Shown one piece after another: positions 8,271 to 16,735 of a stretch of DNA of 64,000 bases. The position numbers and the translations under genes are program-made. The stretch is from UBA4416 sp035439445 (GTDB lineage: Bacteria; Bacteroidota; Bacteroidia; B-17B0; Aurantibacillaceae): contig DAORKG010000004.1 of NCBI GenBank assembly GCA_035439445.1, forward strand, positions 62,001-126,000, given 5' to 3'. The notes beneath the pieces are model-generated. The model searched no databases. It was given only the letters and a program-made list of their open reading frames with translations, and was not told the DNA's origin. Numbering within the stretch: position 1 is the stretch's first letter; each line of letters opens with the position of its first letter.

Positions 8271-8810
8271 ATGATAGTTGCAACAAGATACGCGAAATCA
8301 TTGCTTGACTTAGCAGTAGAAAAAGGCCAATTAGAGGCAGCTTATACTGATATGTTACAAGTAAAAAATGTTTGCGATAGTTCGAAAGAATTCGTTAACT
8401 TTTTAAATAGTCCAATCATTAATGCTGATAAAAAAACAGCTACAATCAAAGCTGTTTTTGAAGGCAAATTAAGTGCTATTACTTCAGGTTTTTTAACCAT
8501 AGTTGCTGCTAAAAGAAGAGAGTCAGTTATTCCTGCAATGGCTGCAAGTTTTATTGAGCAGTATCGTGAACATAAAAATATTTTAACTGCAGTAGTTACA
8601 TCGGCTAACGGTTTAGATGCTGCTACTAAACAAAAAGCATTAGATTTAGTAAAATCTCAATTAAGCGGTGAAGTTGAATTAGTAGAGAAAGTAGACTCTA
8701 ATATTATTGGAGGATTTATTTTAAAAATTGGCGATAAGCAACTAGATAAATCAGTAGCTCGTCAATTATCTAATATGAAAAAAGAATTAACGAATAAAGC
8801 ATTAAATTAA
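8271..8810 (+). CDS. atpH: F0F1 ATP synthase subunit delta
   Basis: The 179-residue subunit caps the alpha3beta3 head and holds the b stalk. The N-terminal helical domain begins with the conserved RYAKSLLDLAVEKG. The C-terminal part has the family signature VDSNIIGGFILKIGDKQLDKSV. Spacing to atpF is 5 bases and to atpA 21 bases, as expected for one transcript. Confidence 0.95.
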   Translation: MIVATRYAKSLLDLAVEKGQLEAAYTDMLQVKNVCDSSKEFVNFLNSPIINADKKTATIKAVFEGKLSAITSGFLTIVAAKRRESVIPAMAASFIEQYREHKNILTAVVTSANGLDAATKQKALDLVKSQLSGEVELVEKVDSNIIGGFILKIGDKQLDKSVARQLSNMKKELTNKALN

Positions 8811-8831
8811 TAAACAAAAACCATATCAATA

Positions 8832-10406
8832 ATGGCTGAAGTAAAACCAGCAGAAGTATCTGCAATTTTAAGACAACAATTATCAGGTTTCAAATCGGAA
8901 GCTGAGTTAGAAGAAGTTGGAACTGTATTACAAGTAGGTGATGGTATCGCTCGTATTTACGGTTTATCAAAAGTTCAATCAGGTGAGTTGATTGAATTTG
9001 AAACAGGTTTACAAGGAATTGTATTAAACCTTGAGGAAGATAACGTAGGTGCCGTATTATTAGGTGCAAGTACAGGAATTAGTGAAGGTTCATCTGTAAA
9101 ACGTACAGGACGTATTGCTTCTATCAAAGTTGGTGAAGGTATGTTAGGTCGTGTTATCGATACTTTAGGAAATCCTATCGATGGTAAAGGACCAATTCAA
9201 GGAACTACTTATGAGTTACCTTTAGAGCGTAAAGCTCCGGGTGTAATTTATCGTCAGCCGGTAAACGAGCCTTTACAAACAGGTATTAAAGCGGTTGATG
9301 CGATGATTCCTATTGGACGTGGACAACGTGAGTTAATCATTGGTGACCGTCAAACAGGTAAAACAACTGTAGCGTTAGATACAATCATTAACCAAAAAGA
9401 ATTTTATGATGCTGGTAAACCAGTATTCTGTATTTATGTTGCCGTAGCTCAAAAAGGGTCTACTGTAGCAAATATCGTTCGTACTTTAGAAGAGAACGGA
9501 GCTATGGCTTATACAGTTGTTGTAGCTGCTAACGCTTCTGATCCTGCTCCAATGCAATTCTACGCTCCATTTGCAGGTGCTGCAGTTGGTGAATTCTTTA
9601 GAGATACTGGTCGTCCGGCTTTAATTGTTTATGATGATTTATCTAAACAAGCAGTGGCTTACCGTGAGGTGTCTTTATTATTACGTCGTCCTCCAGGACG
9701 TGAGGCGTACCCGGGTGACGTATTCTACTTACATAGCCGTTTATTAGAGCGTGCAGCTAAAATCAATGCTTCTGATGAGATTGCTAAGAATATGAATGAT
9801 TTACCTGAGTCGTTAAAACCGATTGTAAAAGGTGGTGGTTCATTAACAGCTTTACCAATTATCGAAACACAAGCGGGTGACGTTTCTGCATATATTCCTA
9901 CAAACGTAATTTCGATTACCGACGGACAAATTTTCTTAGAGTCGAATTTATTCAACTCGGGTGTTCGTCCTGCAATTAACGTAGGTATCTCTGTATCTCG
10001 TGTAGGAGGTAATGCTCAAATTAAATCAATGAAAAAAGTAGCAGGTACATTAAAATTAGATCAAGCTCAATACCGTGAGTTAGAAGCTTTCGCTAAGTTT
10101 GGGTCTGATTTAGATGCTGCAACAAAATCTGTATTAGATAAAGGTGCTCGTAACGTGGAGATCTTAAAACAAGCTAACTCTGCACCGTTACGTGTTGAAC
10201 AACAAATTGCTATTATTTACTTAGGAACTAAAAACTTATTACGTGATGTTCCGGTAAATAAAGTAAGAGAATTTGAAAAAGAATTCTTAGATGTTTGTGA
10301 GCGCAAAAACAAAGCAGAATTAGATGCTTTAAAAGCAGGTAAATTTGATGATGCTATTACTAGCGCATTAGAAGCTACAGCTAAAGAATTAACTGCAAAA
10401 TACTAA
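8832..10406 (+). CDS. atpA: F0F1 ATP synthase subunit alpha
   Basis: The 524-residue non-catalytic nucleotide-binding subunit of F1 has the Walker A motif GDRQTGKT (about 173-180), a Walker-B-type LIVYDD segment and the alpha signature near PGREAYPGDVFYLHSRLLERAAK. Length and motifs are standard. Codon use is biased toward a few codons, as for highly expressed genes. atpD and atpC (beta and epsilon) are not in this window; in Bacteroidota they usually form a separate locus. Confidence 0.97.
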   Translation: MAEVKPAEVSAILRQQLSGFKSEAELEEVGTVLQVGDGIARIYGLSKVQSGELIEFETGLQGIVLNLEEDNVGAVLLGASTGISEGSSVKRTGRIASIKVGEGMLGRVIDTLGNPIDGKGPIQGTTYELPLERKAPGVIYRQPVNEPLQTGIKAVDAMIPIGRGQRELIIGDRQTGKTTVALDTIINQKEFYDAGKPVFCIYVAVAQKGSTVANIVRTLEENGAMAYTVVVAANASDPAPMQFYAPFAGAAVGEFFRDTGRPALIVYDDLSKQAVAYREVSLLLRRPPGREAYPGDVFYLHSRLLERAAKINASDEIAKNMNDLPESLKPIVKGGGSLTALPIIETQAGDVSAYIPTNVISITDGQIFLESNLFNSGVRPAINVGISVSRVGGNAQIKSMKKVAGTLKLDQAQYRELEAFAKFGSDLDAATKSVLDKGARNVEILKQANSAPLRVEQQIAIIYLGTKNLLRDVPVNKVREFEKEFLDVCERKNKAELDALKAGKFDDAITSALEATAKELTAKY

Positions 10407-10421
10407 GAAGTTAGAATTAAG

Positions 10422-10459
10422 AGAAGTCAGATTGAAGAAGCAAATTCTATCTGACTTCT
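10422..10459 (+). other. Perfect 11-bp hairpin between atpA and atpG
   Basis: AGAAGTCAGAT at 10422-10432 pairs exactly with ATCTGACTTCT at 10449-10459 across a 16-base loop, filling the 68-base gap between atpA and atpG. There is no T run after it, so an RNA-processing or stability element is more likely than a terminator. Confidence 0.55.
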
Positions 10460-10474
10460 AAAATCTTAAATAAG

Positions 10475-11356
10475 ATGCCAAATTTAAAAGAAGTAAGAAA
10501 TAGAATTGTATCAGTTGGTTCAACCATGCAGATTACGAGTGCCATGAAAATGGTAAGTGCTGCTAAATTGAAACGTGCGCAAGATGCCATTACGCAAATG
10601 CGTCCTTATGCCAACAAATTGCAGGAGATATTACAAAACGTAAGTTCAAGTTTGGATACTTCTGAAAATGCATATGCTCGTAAAGCCGCTCCTAAAAATG
10701 TATTATTAGTTGCAATATCTTCTAACAGGGGTTTGGCTGGTGGTTTTAATGCCAATGTGATTAAAAAAACATGGAGTTTAATCAACAATGATTATAAAGG
10801 ATTTACAATTACGGTATTACCAATTGGTAAAAAAGTAAATGATGCTTTCAAACGTACTGATTATATTATCCATGGCTCTCATTTACCTCATAATTTAAAT
10901 GAGGTGTTTGATAGTTTAACTTATGATAACGTTGCTCCCATTGCAGAAAGAGTGATGGAAGCATTTGTATTAAAGGATTTCGACAAAGTTGTTTTAGTGT
11001 ATAATCAATTTAAAAATGCTGCTGTACAAGTAGTTCAAGCAGAGCAGTTTTTACCAATCGAAGCATCTGAATCTGCTAGTACAAGTTCTTCAAATACTGA
11101 TTATATTTTTGAACCTAGTAAAGAATTTATCGTAAGTGATTTAATTCCTCGCTCGTTAAAAACACAATTCTATAAAGCATTATTAGACTCATTAGCGTCT
11201 GAACATGGTGCTCGTATGACAGCGATGCATAAAGCTACAGACAACGCTAAAGAAATGCAACGTAACTTAAAGATCATGTATAACAAGGCTCGTCAAACAG
11301 CTATTACTACAGAGATTTTGGAAATTGTTGCCGGAGCAGAAGCATTAAACGGATAA
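10475..11356 (+). CDS. atpG: F0F1 ATP synthase subunit gamma
   Basis: The 293-residue rotor subunit links c-ring rotation to catalysis in F1. Conserved ends are visible: the N-terminal coiled-coil strand EVRNRIVSVGSTMQITSAMK and the C-terminal strand MQRNLKIMYNKARQTAITTEI followed by EIVAGAEAL. It is the last gene of the operon. A strong intrinsic terminator follows its stop, so no beta or epsilon gene is attached. Confidence 0.96.
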   Translation: MPNLKEVRNRIVSVGSTMQITSAMKMVSAAKLKRAQDAITQMRPYANKLQEILQNVSSSLDTSENAYARKAAPKNVLLVAISSNRGLAGGFNANVIKKTWSLINNDYKGFTITVLPIGKKVNDAFKRTDYIIHGSHLPHNLNEVFDSLTYDNVAPIAERVMEAFVLKDFDKVVLVYNQFKNAAVQVVQAEQFLPIEASESASTSSSNTDYIFEPSKEFIVSDLIPRSLKTQFYKALLDSLASEHGARMTAMHKATDNAKEMQRNLKIMYNKARQTAITTEILEIVAGAEALNG

Positions 11357-11374
11357 TTTATTTTAATAATAATG

Positions 11375-11406
11375 AAAAGCCTCACAAAATTTGTGAGGCT
11401 TTTTTG
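11375..11406 (+). terminator. Intrinsic terminator of the ATP synthase operon
   Basis: AAAAGCCTCACAAA pairs with TTTGTGAGGCTTTT (11375-11403) and runs into a T tract at 11401-11405, 18 bases after the atpG stop. Confidence 0.9.
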
Positions 11407-11515
11407 TTGTGTTTAGAAGTACGGTTTTTATCATTGTTTAACTCAATCTTTTCGATAAATAATAAAAATTAATCATTTATAATTCTGACATTGCGGTAGA
11501 TTTAAACGTACTAAA

Positions 11516-12265
11516 ATGATCATTTTCTTATTTCTTACCATACATTGGTACTTGTCACTTTTCGGACAAACTTTTTTCTTACATCGATACAGCGCTCACA
11601 AAATGTTTACAATGAATAAATTTTGGGAGAAATTCTTTTATTTATTCTCTTGGATTACTCAAGGCTCATCTTATTTAAATGCTCGTGCTTATGCAATTCT
11701 TCACCGTATGCACCACGCCTATAGTGATACAGAAAAGGACCCTCATACACCACATTTTTTTAAAGATGTGTATACAATGATGATGCATACTAAAAAAATA
11801 TATAACGATGTATTAAATAAACGCGTGGTTATTGAAGAAAAATTTGATCGTAACTTCCCTGAGTATCCGGCAATTGATAAAGTAGCAGATAGTTGGTTTA
11901 CACGTATTGGCTTTGGTACATTATATTTTATGGTGTATTTATTGGTTTATATCTATGTTCCGGGCTATCACTGGACTATCTTTTTATTATTACCTATTCA
12001 TTTTTTAATGGGTCCAATACAAGGAGCTATTGTGAATTGGGCAGGGCATAAATATGGCTACCGTAATTTTGAAGAAGGAGATAAATCTAAAAACACCTTG
12101 TTTTGGGACTTTTTATTAATGGGAGAGTTATTTCAAAATAATCATCATCATGCGGGCGCTAAACCAAACTTTGCCTCTAAGTGGTTTGAGTTTGATCCAA
12201 CTTACCCAATCATTTTGTTTTTAGATAAAATCAAAGTGATAAAATTAGTTAGAGTTAGAAAGTAA
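11516..12265 (+). CDS. Membrane fatty acid (acyl-CoA type) desaturase
   Basis: This is a di-iron membrane desaturase that introduces a double bond into acyl chains, acting in membrane fluidity. The 249-residue protein has all three histidine boxes: HRYSAH (23-28), HRMHH (63-67) and QNNHHHAG (about 208-215). Hydrophobic segments lie at 1-20, around 36-50 and 134-175. It is shorter than eukaryotic stearoyl-CoA desaturases but typical of the bacterial form. It is a single-gene unit with its own leader and a terminator shared with clpX downstream. The exact chain length and double-bond position cannot be told. Confidence 0.9.
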   Translation: MIIFLFLTIHWYLSLFGQTFFLHRYSAHKMFTMNKFWEKFFYLFSWITQGSSYLNARAYAILHRMHHAYSDTEKDPHTPHFFKDVYTMMMHTKKIYNDVLNKRVVIEEKFDRNFPEYPAIDKVADSWFTRIGFGTLYFMVYLLVYIYVPGYHWTIFLLLPIHFLMGPIQGAIVNWAGHKYGYRNFEEGDKSKNTLFWDFLLMGELFQNNHHHAGAKPNFASKWFEFDPTYPIILFLDKIKVIKLVRVRK

Positions 12266-12279
12266 TATAAAGTTTTAAA

Positions 12280-12310
12280 AAAAGCCTCTGTAAATTTTAC
12301 AGAGGCTTTT
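12280..12310. terminator. Bidirectional intrinsic terminator between desaturase and clpX
   Basis: AAAAGCCTCTGTAAA (12280-12294) pairs with TTTACAGAGGCTTTT (12296-12310). The A/T-flanked stem can serve the plus-strand desaturase gene and the minus-strand clpX gene, whose stop is at 12331. Confidence 0.88.
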
Positions 12311-12330
12311 GTATTATTAGTGAAACCGAA

Positions 12331-13572
12331 CTAAGCCACTTGTAATTGAGTTAACCTAGCATTTTTTAATTTCTCTAGAGCATACTCAAGTGTAATCGTT
12401 AAATTTTTCGCTGCTTTGTCATCACTTGGAGCATCAAACATAAAATCCACCATAATAGATTCACAAATACCACGCAGGCCACGAGCACCTAGTTTAAATT
12501 CTAAAGCTTTGTCTACAATTAAATTTAACACATCTTCTTCAAACTCTAATTTAATTCCCTCCATTTTAAACAAATGCTTGTATTGCTTAATTAAAGCATT
12601 TTTAGGCTCAGTTAATATCGAACGAAGCGCAGCTTTATCTAAAGGTTTTAAATAGGTTAAAACTGGCAAACGGCCTATTAATTCAGGTATCAAACCAAAA
12701 GATTTTAAATCTTGTGGAGAAACATATTGCAATAAGTTGGATTTATCAATTTCCTCGGTAGCAACAGAAGCTGAATATCCAACAGCTTGAGTGTTTAAAC
12801 GTTGAGCAATTTTTTTCTCAATACCATCAAAGGCTCCACCGCAAATAAATAAAATATTACGGGTATTTACCTGAATCATTTTTGCATCCGGATGTTTACG
12901 TCCGCCTTGAGGGGGAACATTCACAACAGACCCCTCTAATAATTTCAACATTGCTTGTTGCACACCTTCACCACTCACATCACGAGTAATTGACGGGTTA
13001 TCGCTTTTACGAGCAATTTTATCAATCTCATCAATAAACACAATACCTCTTTCAGCAGCAGCTACATCATAATCTGCAGCTTGTAACAAACGCGTTAACA
13101 CATTTTCTACATCTTCTCCTACGTAACCGGCTTCTGTTAAAACAGTAGCGTCAGCAATACAAAAAGGAACGTTTAATAACTTAGCAATGGTACGAGCCAT
13201 TAAAGTTTTACCGGTTCCGGTTTCTCCAACTAAAATCACATTTGATTTATCAATTTCAATATCTTCTTTCGCTTCGGCAACATGCGCCACACGTTTGAAG
13301 TGATTGTAAACTGCCACGCTCATTATTTTTTTTGCCTCATCTTGTCCAATAATGTATTCATCCAAATGCTTTTTAATGGCATGAGGTTTTAATACATTTA
13401 GTGCATGTTGAACTTGTTGATTGCCTTGAGCTCCAGCTTCTTCATTCACAATTTTAAATGCTTGCGAAATACATTGATCACAAATATGACCCGTTACGCC
13501 TGCGATTAAAACTTTTACTTCTTTTTTGTCTCGTCCGCAAAACGAACAAACTATCGGACCTGTTTTTGCCAT
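12331..13572 (-). CDS. clpX: ATP-dependent Clp protease ATP-binding subunit ClpX
   Basis: ClpX is the AAA+ unfoldase that feeds tagged proteins to ClpP. The 413-residue protein has the N-terminal zinc-binding domain with Cys9, Cys12, Cys31 and Cys34, the Walker A motif GETGTGKT, the Walker B motif IVFIDEIDK, and the KHPDAKMIQVNTRNILFICGG pore-side region. Length is normal. clpP is not adjacent, so this is an isolated gene with its own promoter and a terminator downstream. Confidence 0.97.
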   Translation of the reverse strand: MAKTGPIVCSFCGRDKKEVKVLIAGVTGHICDQCISQAFKIVNEEAGAQGNQQVQHALNVLKPHAIKKHLDEYIIGQDEAKKIMSVAVYNHFKRVAHVAEAKEDIEIDKSNVILVGETGTGKTLMARTIAKLLNVPFCIADATVLTEAGYVGEDVENVLTRLLQAADYDVAAAERGIVFIDEIDKIARKSDNPSITRDVSGEGVQQAMLKLLEGSVVNVPPQGGRKHPDAKMIQVNTRNILFICGGAFDGIEKKIAQRLNTQAVGYSASVATEEIDKSNLLQYVSPQDLKSFGLIPELIGRLPVLTYLKPLDKAALRSILTEPKNALIKQYKHLFKMEGIKLEFEEDVLNLIVDKALEFKLGARGLRGICESIMVDFMFDAPSDDKAAKNLTITLEYALEKLKNARLTQLQVA

Positions 13573-13589
13573 TATATTAATTTATAATG

Positions 13590-13597
13590 CAAAGTTA
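13590..13597 (-). promoter_or_regulatory. Putative -7 box of clpX (TAACTTTG)
   Basis: The minus strand reads TAACTTTG, matching TAnnTTTG, 17 bases ahead of the clpX ATG at 13572. No good TTG is found at the -33 distance. Confidence 0.45.
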
Positions 13598-13713
13598 CAA
13601 AAATGCAGTTATCATATTACTATAAAACATAGCATTTTCAATATTATACACCGTTTCATATTTTAATGAAATCGTTTTTTTATCTATTAAAAAGCCTTAT
13701 TTTTGATACATCA

Positions 13714-14421
13714 ATGAAAAAAACCATACTACTTTGTATTTTATTTTGTGCTTTTGCATCCTTGCTTAGTGCTCAAAAAGATTCAACAAAGCACAAAAAA
13801 GCTTTGTCAGAATTTGATATGAAAAACTATAAAGGAGATCCAAGAGACAGACTTATTTTTGAAGCTAATTATACAAGTTGGACAAATATCCCAAAGGATA
13901 TTAAACCGGATTGGAAATGTATTGGTTTTGGTTTTTATACGCTATTTGACAAACCTATTAAAAATTCAAATTTTAGTTTTGGTTACGGTTTGGGATTCTA
14001 TACTCATAACTTTAGTTCTAATGCAAATTTTGTGTATCAGTTGGATAGTTTGAATCAAAACCCAACTACTGTATTATTGCCTAAAACAAACCCATATATA
14101 GCCAATAGGTATAACGAAAGAAGTTTTGAAGTGCCTTTAGAGTTAAGATTTAGAACTAAAACTGCTACAATGTTTAAAATAATGCTAGGAGCAAAGATTG
14201 GATATGTTATTTCTAATTTTAAAAAAACGGATGATGCTGATGGAAGAGTTAGATTATATAATATTAAAAATGTAAATCCATTTCGATATGGGGTTGTTTT
14301 TAGAATAGGAGTAGAGCAAGTTTGTTTAACTGCAAGTTATTATTTTAGTGAAGTGTTTACAGATAGAGGACCAAAAGGAGTAAATCCGTTTTCTATTGGA
14401 ATTGCAATTATCCCGTACTAG
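13714..14421 (+). CDS. Predicted outer-membrane beta-barrel protein
   Basis: The protein has 235 residues from the ATG at 13714, chosen because a clean signal peptide (MKKTILLCILFCAFASLLSAQ) starts there; an upstream in-frame ATG at 13666 would put 16 odd residues before it. The mature part has alternating hydrophobic strands with aromatic ends (NFSFGYGLGFYTHNF, FKIMLGAKIGYVISNF, FRYGVVFRIGVEQ, FSIGIAIIPY), like small PorT-type or OmpA-like barrels of Bacteroidota. No enzyme motif is visible. It is convergent with uppP with only 2 bases between the stops. Function unknown. Confidence 0.75.
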   Translation: MKKTILLCILFCAFASLLSAQKDSTKHKKALSEFDMKNYKGDPRDRLIFEANYTSWTNIPKDIKPDWKCIGFGFYTLFDKPIKNSNFSFGYGLGFYTHNFSSNANFVYQLDSLNQNPTTVLLPKTNPYIANRYNERSFEVPLELRFRTKTATMFKIMLGAKIGYVISNFKKTDDADGRVRLYNIKNVNPFRYGVVFRIGVEQVCLTASYYFSEVFTDRGPKGVNPFSIGIAIIPY

Positions 14422-14423
14422 GG

Positions 14424-15218
14424 TTAAATAATAGCAATAGGAACATTTAATAAAAACAAAATTATTAAAATTCCCCCAACAATTATTCGGTACCAACCAA
14501 ATCCCTTGAAACCATATTTATTTAAAAATCCAATAAAGGACTTAATTGCTAGTAATGCTACAATGAAAGCAATTATATTTCCAAAAATTAAAATATTTAT
14601 TTCTTGTCCGTTTAAAGTAACTCCTTCTTTATAGAAGTCTAATAATTTTTTAGCAGTTGCTGCAAACATAGTTGGTACAGCTAAAAAGAATGAAAACTCT
14701 GCTGCATTTTTACGTGTTAATTTTTGGCTCATTCCTCCAATAATGGTGCAGGCACTTCTACTCATCCCTGGCCACATCGCTAAACATTGAAACAACCCAA
14801 TTTTTAAAGCTGTTGGATAGGTGATGTCTTTTTCATCGTCTTTAGAATTATTTTGAAACCATTTATCTACAAACAATAAAATAATTCCTCCTATAAATAA
14901 AGCTAATGCAACACCAATTAAATTTTCCAGTGCCGCATCGATATAATCACCTAATAACACTCCAAAAATAGCCGCAGGAATAAAGGCTACAACTAATTTA
15001 ACATAAAAGTCTATGGATTTGAAGAAACGTTTAAAGTATAAAACCACTACAGATAGTATTGCTCCAAGCTGTATAGCAATCGTAAATAATTTAACAAATG
15101 GAGTTGCTTCTATTCCTAAAACAGCAGTGCCAATCATCATGTGGCCTGTTGAAGAAATAGGTAAAAATTCTGTTAAGCCCTCAATAACGGCAATAATAAA
15201 TGCTTCGAAATATGTCAT
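14424..15218 (-). CDS. uppP: Undecaprenyl-diphosphatase UppP (BacA type)
   Basis: UppP recycles the lipid carrier by dephosphorylating undecaprenyl diphosphate in the membrane; this supports wall and polysaccharide export and gives basal bacitracin resistance. From the ATG at 15218 the protein has 264 residues. A longer frame exists, but its extra N-terminus lacks homology-like features. The signature motifs are EGLTEFLPISSTGHM near the N-terminus and PGMSRSACTIIGG in the middle, with 7-8 hydrophobic segments. It follows a DUF3098 gene by 23 bases, a usual pair in Bacteroidota. Confidence 0.94.
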   Translation of the reverse strand: MTYFEAFIIAVIEGLTEFLPISSTGHMMIGTAVLGIEATPFVKLFTIAIQLGAILSVVVLYFKRFFKSIDFYVKLVVAFIPAAIFGVLLGDYIDAALENLIGVALALFIGGIILLFVDKWFQNNSKDDEKDITYPTALKIGLFQCLAMWPGMSRSACTIIGGMSQKLTRKNAAEFSFFLAVPTMFAATAKKLLDFYKEGVTLNGQEINILIFGNIIAFIVALLAIKSFIGFLNKYGFKGFGWYRIIVGGILIILFLLNVPIAII

Positions 15219-15241
15219 AAAATAAAAAGAAAAAAGAAGAA

Positions 15242-15475
15242 TTAAGCTTCTTCGTTTTTGGTTTTCGAGCGCCACATAATAGCAACAATAACAGTAACAA
15301 AGCCTAATAAACAAACCATTGGCGCTATGGTAATACGTTGTGTGTCAAAAATAGCTGGGTTAAATACATTAGGATCTTCACTTCCACCACCAATCATTAA
15401 TAAATAGCCAAGAATAATTAGTACAATTCCCCCAATTAAAATTTGATAGTTTTGTTTGCCAAATGTAGTTTTCAT
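15242..15475 (-). CDS. DUF3098 small membrane protein
   Basis: The 77-residue protein has two membrane helices (about 9-28 and 49-68) around a short loop containing GGGSEDPNVFNPAIFD and TQRITIAPMV, which fits the DUF3098 family. In many Bacteroidota it lies between ftsX and uppP. Here uppP follows directly, but ftsX is about 42 kb away at 57450. A link with division or wall synthesis is therefore a contextual guess; no biochemical role can be read from the sequence. Confidence 0.82.
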   Translation of the reverse strand: MKTTFGKQNYQILIGGIVLIILGYLLMIGGGSEDPNVFNPAIFDTQRITIAPMVCLLGFVTVIVAIMWRSKTKNEEA

Positions 15476-15596
15476 TCAAAATGTTTTAGGATAGCAAATC
15501 TATTAAAAAACTTCGTTTTACAATGCGATAATCTCCTAAAAAACAGGTCAATTTTTCGTTAATTTTTCGTAATATTGCTATTCTATAAACAAAAAT

Positions 15597-16685
15597 ATGG
15601 GTAAAGTAGCATTAATCACAGGAGTAACAGGTCAAGACGGGGCATACCTTTCGGAATTGCTTTTAAGCAAAGGATATACAGTACACGGTGTAAAAAGAAG
15701 AAGTTCTTTATTTAATACCGATAGAATAGATCATTTATATCAAGACCAGCACGAGAAGCATGTTAACTTTAAATTGCATTATGGCGATTTAACTGATAGC
15801 ACAAATCTAATACGCATTATTCAGGAAGTTAAACCGGACGAAATTTACAACTTAGCAGCAATGTCTCATGTAAAAGTAAGTTTTGATACACCGGAATATA
15901 CAGCTAATGCAGATGGTATAGGAACTTTAAGAATTTTAGAAGCAATACGTATTTTAGGTTTAGAAAAGAAAACACGTTTTTATCAAGCTTCTACTTCTGA
16001 GTTATATGGATTAGTGCAAGAAGTTCCTCAAAAAGAAACAACACCTTTTTATCCTCGCAGTCCCTATGGTGTTGCTAAATTATATGCTTTTTGGATCACT
16101 AAAAATTACCGTGAGGCTTACGGCATGTTTGCTTGTAATGGTATTTTATTTAATCACGAAAGTCCGTTGCGTGGAGAAACTTTTGTGACCCGTAAAATTA
16201 CACGTGCGGCTGCAAAAATTAGTTTGGGATTGCAAGACAAGTTATTTATGGGAAATATTGACTCTGAAAGAGATTGGGGTCATGCAAAAGATTATGTAGA
16301 GGGTATGTGGCGTATGTTGCAACAAGATGAGCCTGAGGATTTCGTATTAGCTACAGGAATTAAAATAACGGTTCGTGAGTTTATAAATATGGCTTTTGCT
16401 GAAGTTGGAATTACTTTAAGATGGGAAGGAAAAGCAGAAGATGAAAAAGGAATTGATGTAGCAACAGGCAAAGTATTAGTTGAAATTGATCCAAAATATT
16501 ACCGTCCGGCTGAGGTTGATTTATTGGTTGGAGATTCTACAAAAGCAAGAACTAAAATGGGATGGAAGCCTGTTCATACAGTTGCTACATTGTGTAAAGA
16601 AATGGTAGCAGCAGATGTTGAGTTGTTTAAGCGTGATAAATACTTATTAGAAGGCGGGCATAAAATATTAAACTATAAAGAATAA
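15597..16685 (+). CDS. gmd: GDP-mannose 4,6-dehydratase
   Basis: Gmd is an NADP-dependent short-chain dehydrogenase that converts GDP-mannose to GDP-4-keto-6-deoxymannose, the first step to GDP-L-fucose. The 362-residue protein starts with the Rossmann motif GVTGQDGAYL. It contains the catalytic STSELYG and YPRSPYGVAKLYAFW (Tyr-x3-Lys) motifs and the RDWGHAKDYVEGMW signature. Length is standard. fcl follows, supplying the second step. A hairpin with a T run lies between the two genes. Confidence 0.96.
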   Translation: MGKVALITGVTGQDGAYLSELLLSKGYTVHGVKRRSSLFNTDRIDHLYQDQHEKHVNFKLHYGDLTDSTNLIRIIQEVKPDEIYNLAAMSHVKVSFDTPEYTANADGIGTLRILEAIRILGLEKKTRFYQASTSELYGLVQEVPQKETTPFYPRSPYGVAKLYAFWITKNYREAYGMFACNGILFNHESPLRGETFVTRKITRAAAKISLGLQDKLFMGNIDSERDWGHAKDYVEGMWRMLQQDEPEDFVLATGIKITVREFINMAFAEVGITLRWEGKAEDEKGIDVATGKVLVEIDPKYYRPAEVDLLVGDSTKARTKMGWKPVHTVATLCKEMVAADVELFKRDKYLLEGGHKILNYKE

Positions 16686-16690
16686 AAATT

Positions 16691-16716
16691 AAACCTCCTA
16701 CAACGGAGGTTTTTTT
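16691..16716 (+). terminator. Intrinsic terminator-like hairpin between gmd and fcl
   Basis: AAACCTCC (16691-16698) and GGAGGTTT (16705-16712) form an 8-bp stem with a 6-base loop followed by T residues to 16716. It lies between two genes of one pathway on the same strand, so it may be leaky or fcl may have its own promoter. Confidence 0.7.
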
Positions 16717-16735
16717 GAAACTATCAATTAGATAC

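Noticed and set aside
16715..16735. TTG at 16715 as start of fcl
   Set aside because: It lies within the terminator-like hairpin and T run, and adds residues before the Rossmann motif that the family does not have.
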